Shown here: piece by piece, positions 41,539 through 42,061 of the stretch
Layout of the letters: each line of letters begins with the position of its first letter
How positions within the stretch are numbered: the stretch's first letter is position 1
Made by a program: the position numbers and the translations under genes
The notes under the pieces: generated by a model
Seen by the model: the letters and a program-made list of their open reading frames with translations, nothing else
Databases searched by the model: none
What the model was told of the DNA's origin: nothing
DNA from: JAZNQN01 sp045656005
GTDB lineage: Bacteria > Bacillota > Clostridia > UMGS1883 > UMGS1540
Length of the DNA: 42,061 nt
NCBI GenBank assembly: GCA_045656005.1
Contig: JAZOQG010000027.1
Location: forward strand, 1 to 42,061
Direction: 5' to 3'

Positions 41539-42061
41539 ATACGTCTATTGATTTAATTTTCTCACTTTTTGCAAAAATATTTGCAATTTCTATTGGGTTT
41601 GCACCCGACGGCACTTTAATGTGCATTTCAACAGAAAGCTGTTTTCCGCCATCTATTGTTTCTGTTTTTATATTCAAAAGATCAACGTGTTTTCTTGCAA
41701 GAATTTCGTTTACTTCCATAAGTCCTGTGCCACCCGAATTGTCTATTACAATTTTAACAGTTTCAGATGCAGGAATTTTTCTTGTAAACCAATTATTTTT
41801 ATGTAAAAAAATCTGAACAAACACCATTATAAGCGAAGAAACAATTCCTATAAAATAAAAACCTGCTCCAACCGCCATGCCTACACCTGCAGTTGCCCAT
41901 ATACCTGCCGCAGTTGTAAGACCGTTTATAGTATTTTTTCTGATAAATATTGCACCCGCTCCAAGAAAACCGACACCTGTAATAATTGTTGATGCCACAC
42001 GCGAAGGGTCAAGCCTTACATCCTGCCCGGGCTGTACCATTGAAAACAAATCAAAAAATCC
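41537..42061 (-). CDS. mgtC: MgtC/SapB family membrane protein (N-terminal part lies outside the window)
   Basis: The frame stays open to the right edge, giving the last 174 codons of a protein usually about 220-240 long. The visible part shows the MgtC family core: DPSRVASTIITGVGFLGAGAIFIR and NGLTTAAGIWATAGVGMAVGAGFY, then a hydrophobic helix and a C-terminal ACT-like domain (about the last 80 residues). Family members are linked to Mg2+ starvation or to membrane potential control. The frame near the edge reads GFFDLFSMVQPG; the methionines there are internal, not the true start. It is separated from cdaA by 148 bp with a terminator. Confidence 0.88.
   Translation of the reverse strand, partial: GFFDLFSMVQPGQDVRLDPSRVASTIITGVGFLGAGAIFIRKNTINGLTTAAGIWATAGVGMAVGAGFYFIGIVSSLIMVFVQIFLHKNNWFTRKIPASETVKIVIDNSGGTGLMEVNEILARKHVDLLNIKTETIDGGKQLSVEMHIKVPSGANPIEIANIFAKSEKIKSIDV

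Overview
The window is an AT-rich chromosomal segment from a low-GC Gram-positive anaerobe of the class Clostridia. A spore-forming lineage is indicated by spoIIE, yqfC, yqfD, ylbJ, a SpoVB-type flippase and a SpoVD-type PASTA penicillin-binding protein. MurE carries a DNPR motif, so the wall probably contains meso-diaminopimelate. I saw no rRNA, tRNA, CRISPR array, insertion sequence or phage gene. Nearly all of it is core chromosome. No genus can be named from this evidence.

Region 1 (1-9925, minus strand) is a division and cell wall (dcw) operon: mraZ, rsmH, ftsL-like, spoVD-type PBP, murE, murF, mraY, ftsW/spoVE and murG, which is cut by the left edge. murD is missing between mraY and ftsW. 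The mraZ promoter is followed at the predicted start of transcription by four 10-bp units that look like a MraZ operator.

Region 2 (9926-14350) holds accessory genes. A GH88 unsaturated glucuronyl hydrolase has its own near-consensus promoter. Next is a minus-strand group (D-2-hydroxyacid dehydrogenase, CPBP protease, YgjV-like protein), then tspO on the plus strand.

Region 3 (14328-22664, minus) looks like one seven-gene operon behind a consensus TTGACA/TATAAT promoter: aconitase, isocitrate dehydrogenase, the redox repressor rex, a P-loop NTPase fused to an Asp23-like domain, polA, coaE and a lytic transglycosylase. It joins the citrate-to-2-oxoglutarate arm and its likely NADH sensor to DNA repair, CoA synthesis and a wall enzyme.

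Region 4 (22797-27712, plus) holds argJ, spoIIE behind a wide-spaced promoter with a Spo0A box, a small unknown membrane protein and an RluA-type pseudouridine synthase.

Region 5 (27726-37040, minus) follows the classical Firmicute order yqfC, yqfD, phoH, pgpH, ybeY, era, yqzL, recO, then spoVB, mazG and hup. The 56-codon yqzL overlaps recO. Region 6 (37132-42061) holds ylbJ on the plus strand, whose 3' end overlaps trmB antisense. It then has a minus-strand operon of cdaA, cdaR, ogg and trmB, and mgtC cut by the right edge. The c-di-AMP synthase (cdaA) and a c-di-AMP phosphodiesterase (pgpH) lie about 6 kb apart.

Most genes are standard housekeeping. The items most worth a second look are the P-loop/Asp23 fusion, the rex-acn-idh operon, the MraZ operator, the spoIIE promoter, and three terminators that contain the stop codon of the gene they follow.
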